Shown piece by piece: positions 6,205-6,606 of a stretch of 6,606 nt of DNA; position 1 is the first letter of the stretch, and every line of letters begins with the position of its first letter. The translations under genes were made by a program, and so were the position numbers. The stretch comes from Hyphomicrobiales bacterium (GTDB lineage Bacteria > Pseudomonadota > Alphaproteobacteria > Rhizobiales > Afifellaceae): contig JACCSN010000161.1 of assembly GCA_013812985.1 (NCBI GenBank), positions 1-6,606 of the forward strand. Reading direction: 5' to 3'. Below the pieces are notes generated by a model. The model was not told the origin of the DNA, did not search any database, and saw nothing but the letters and a program-made list of their open reading frames with translations.

Positions 6205-6606
6205 TCAAGTGCCCTGGCCGAGGCTGATCGCTTTGTCGACCATGGCCTTGCCGCCCTCGACCTGTTCCCCGAAAGCCTGATAGATCGGCTCGCTCGCCTT
6301 GATGAAGGCGTCCTTGTCCGCTTCATTTACCGCGATGTCGCTTTCGTCCTGGATCTTCTTGAGGAGCTCCTCGTCCAGTCGCGCGGCGTTTTCATAGACG
6401 AAGGCCTGCGTCTCCTTCGCGGTCTCCTCGAGGATTTGGCGCACGTCCTCGGGCAGTCTCTCCCAGCGGTTCTTGCCCGCGAGCAGATAGGCCGGCGTAT
6501 AGACGTGGCCGGTCATGGACAGGTAATCCTGCACCTCCTGCAGCTTGGCGCTGTAGATCTGGGTCAGCGGGTTCTCCTGGCCGTCGACGACGCCGGTCTG
6601 CAAGGC
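6205..6606 (-). CDS. TRAP transporter substrate-binding protein, DctP family, C-terminal part only
   Basis: The last 133 codons of a periplasmic solute-binding protein; the start lies beyond the right edge. The in-window peptide begins ALQTGVVDGQENPL, the highly conserved DctP segment that follows the ligand-binding core, and continues with VQDYLSMTGHVYTPAYLL and a long charged helical tail with AARLDEELLKKIQDESD, typical of the DctP C-terminal lobe. The TTG at 6601-6603 is an internal Leu codon, not a start, because coding similarity continues through the edge. The signal peptide and the conserved carboxylate-binding Arg would be upstream and cannot be checked here. It delivers the ligand to the DctQM pair encoded next. 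It ends in TGA, 105 nt before the DctQ start. The substrate is inferred, from matB, to be malonate or a similar dicarboxylate. Confidence 0.93.
   Translation of the reverse strand, partial: ALQTGVVDGQENPLTQIYSAKLQEVQDYLSMTGHVYTPAYLLAGKNRWERLPEDVRQILEETAKETQAFVYENAARLDEELLKKIQDESDIAVNEADKDAFIKASEPIYQAFGEQVEGGKAMVDKAISLGQGT

Overview
The window is a compact, GC-rich stretch (about 60-65% G+C by eye) of proteobacterial chromosome. All eight recognisable genes lie on the minus strand, so transcription runs from high to low coordinates. The MatB protein closely resembles the malonyl-CoA synthetases of Rhizobium and relatives. Together with the TRAP transporter and the base composition, this suggests an alphaproteobacterium, probably of the Hyphomicrobiales; that placement is inference. 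No RNA gene, mobile element, CRISPR array or long repeat was seen.

In transcription order the layout is as follows. (1) The 3' part of a TRAP solute-binding protein gene enters from the right edge (6205-6606). (2) A 105-nt spacer holds a GC-rich stem-loop and a strong Shine-Dalgarno. (3) The TRAP small (DctQ) and large (DctM) membrane subunits overlap by ATGA. (4) A crotonase-superfamily protein lacks both classical hydratase glutamates. (5) A class III (CaiB/BaiF) CoA-transferase starts 2 nt after it. (6) A small GlcG/HbpS-family (DUF336) protein with a TTG start follows after 42 nt. (7) A full-length malonyl-CoA synthetase, matB, follows after 35 nt. (8) After a 100-nt gap, the first 39 codons of a histidine-phosphatase gene run off the left edge.

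Genes 1-7 are packed with gaps of -4 to 105 nt and look like one catabolic operon whose promoter lies beyond the right edge. The likely job is sodium- or proton-driven uptake of a dicarboxylate (malonate or a substituted malonate is the best guess, from MatB), then conversion to a CoA thioester by MatB and/or the CoA-transferase, and further processing by the crotonase-like enzyme. The known rhizobial malonate operon pairs MatB with the malonyl-CoA decarboxylase MatA. No MatA-like gene is present in this window. In its place are a CoA-transferase, an atypical crotonase and a DUF336 protein, which makes this a candidate variant dicarboxylate pathway and the most interesting point here.
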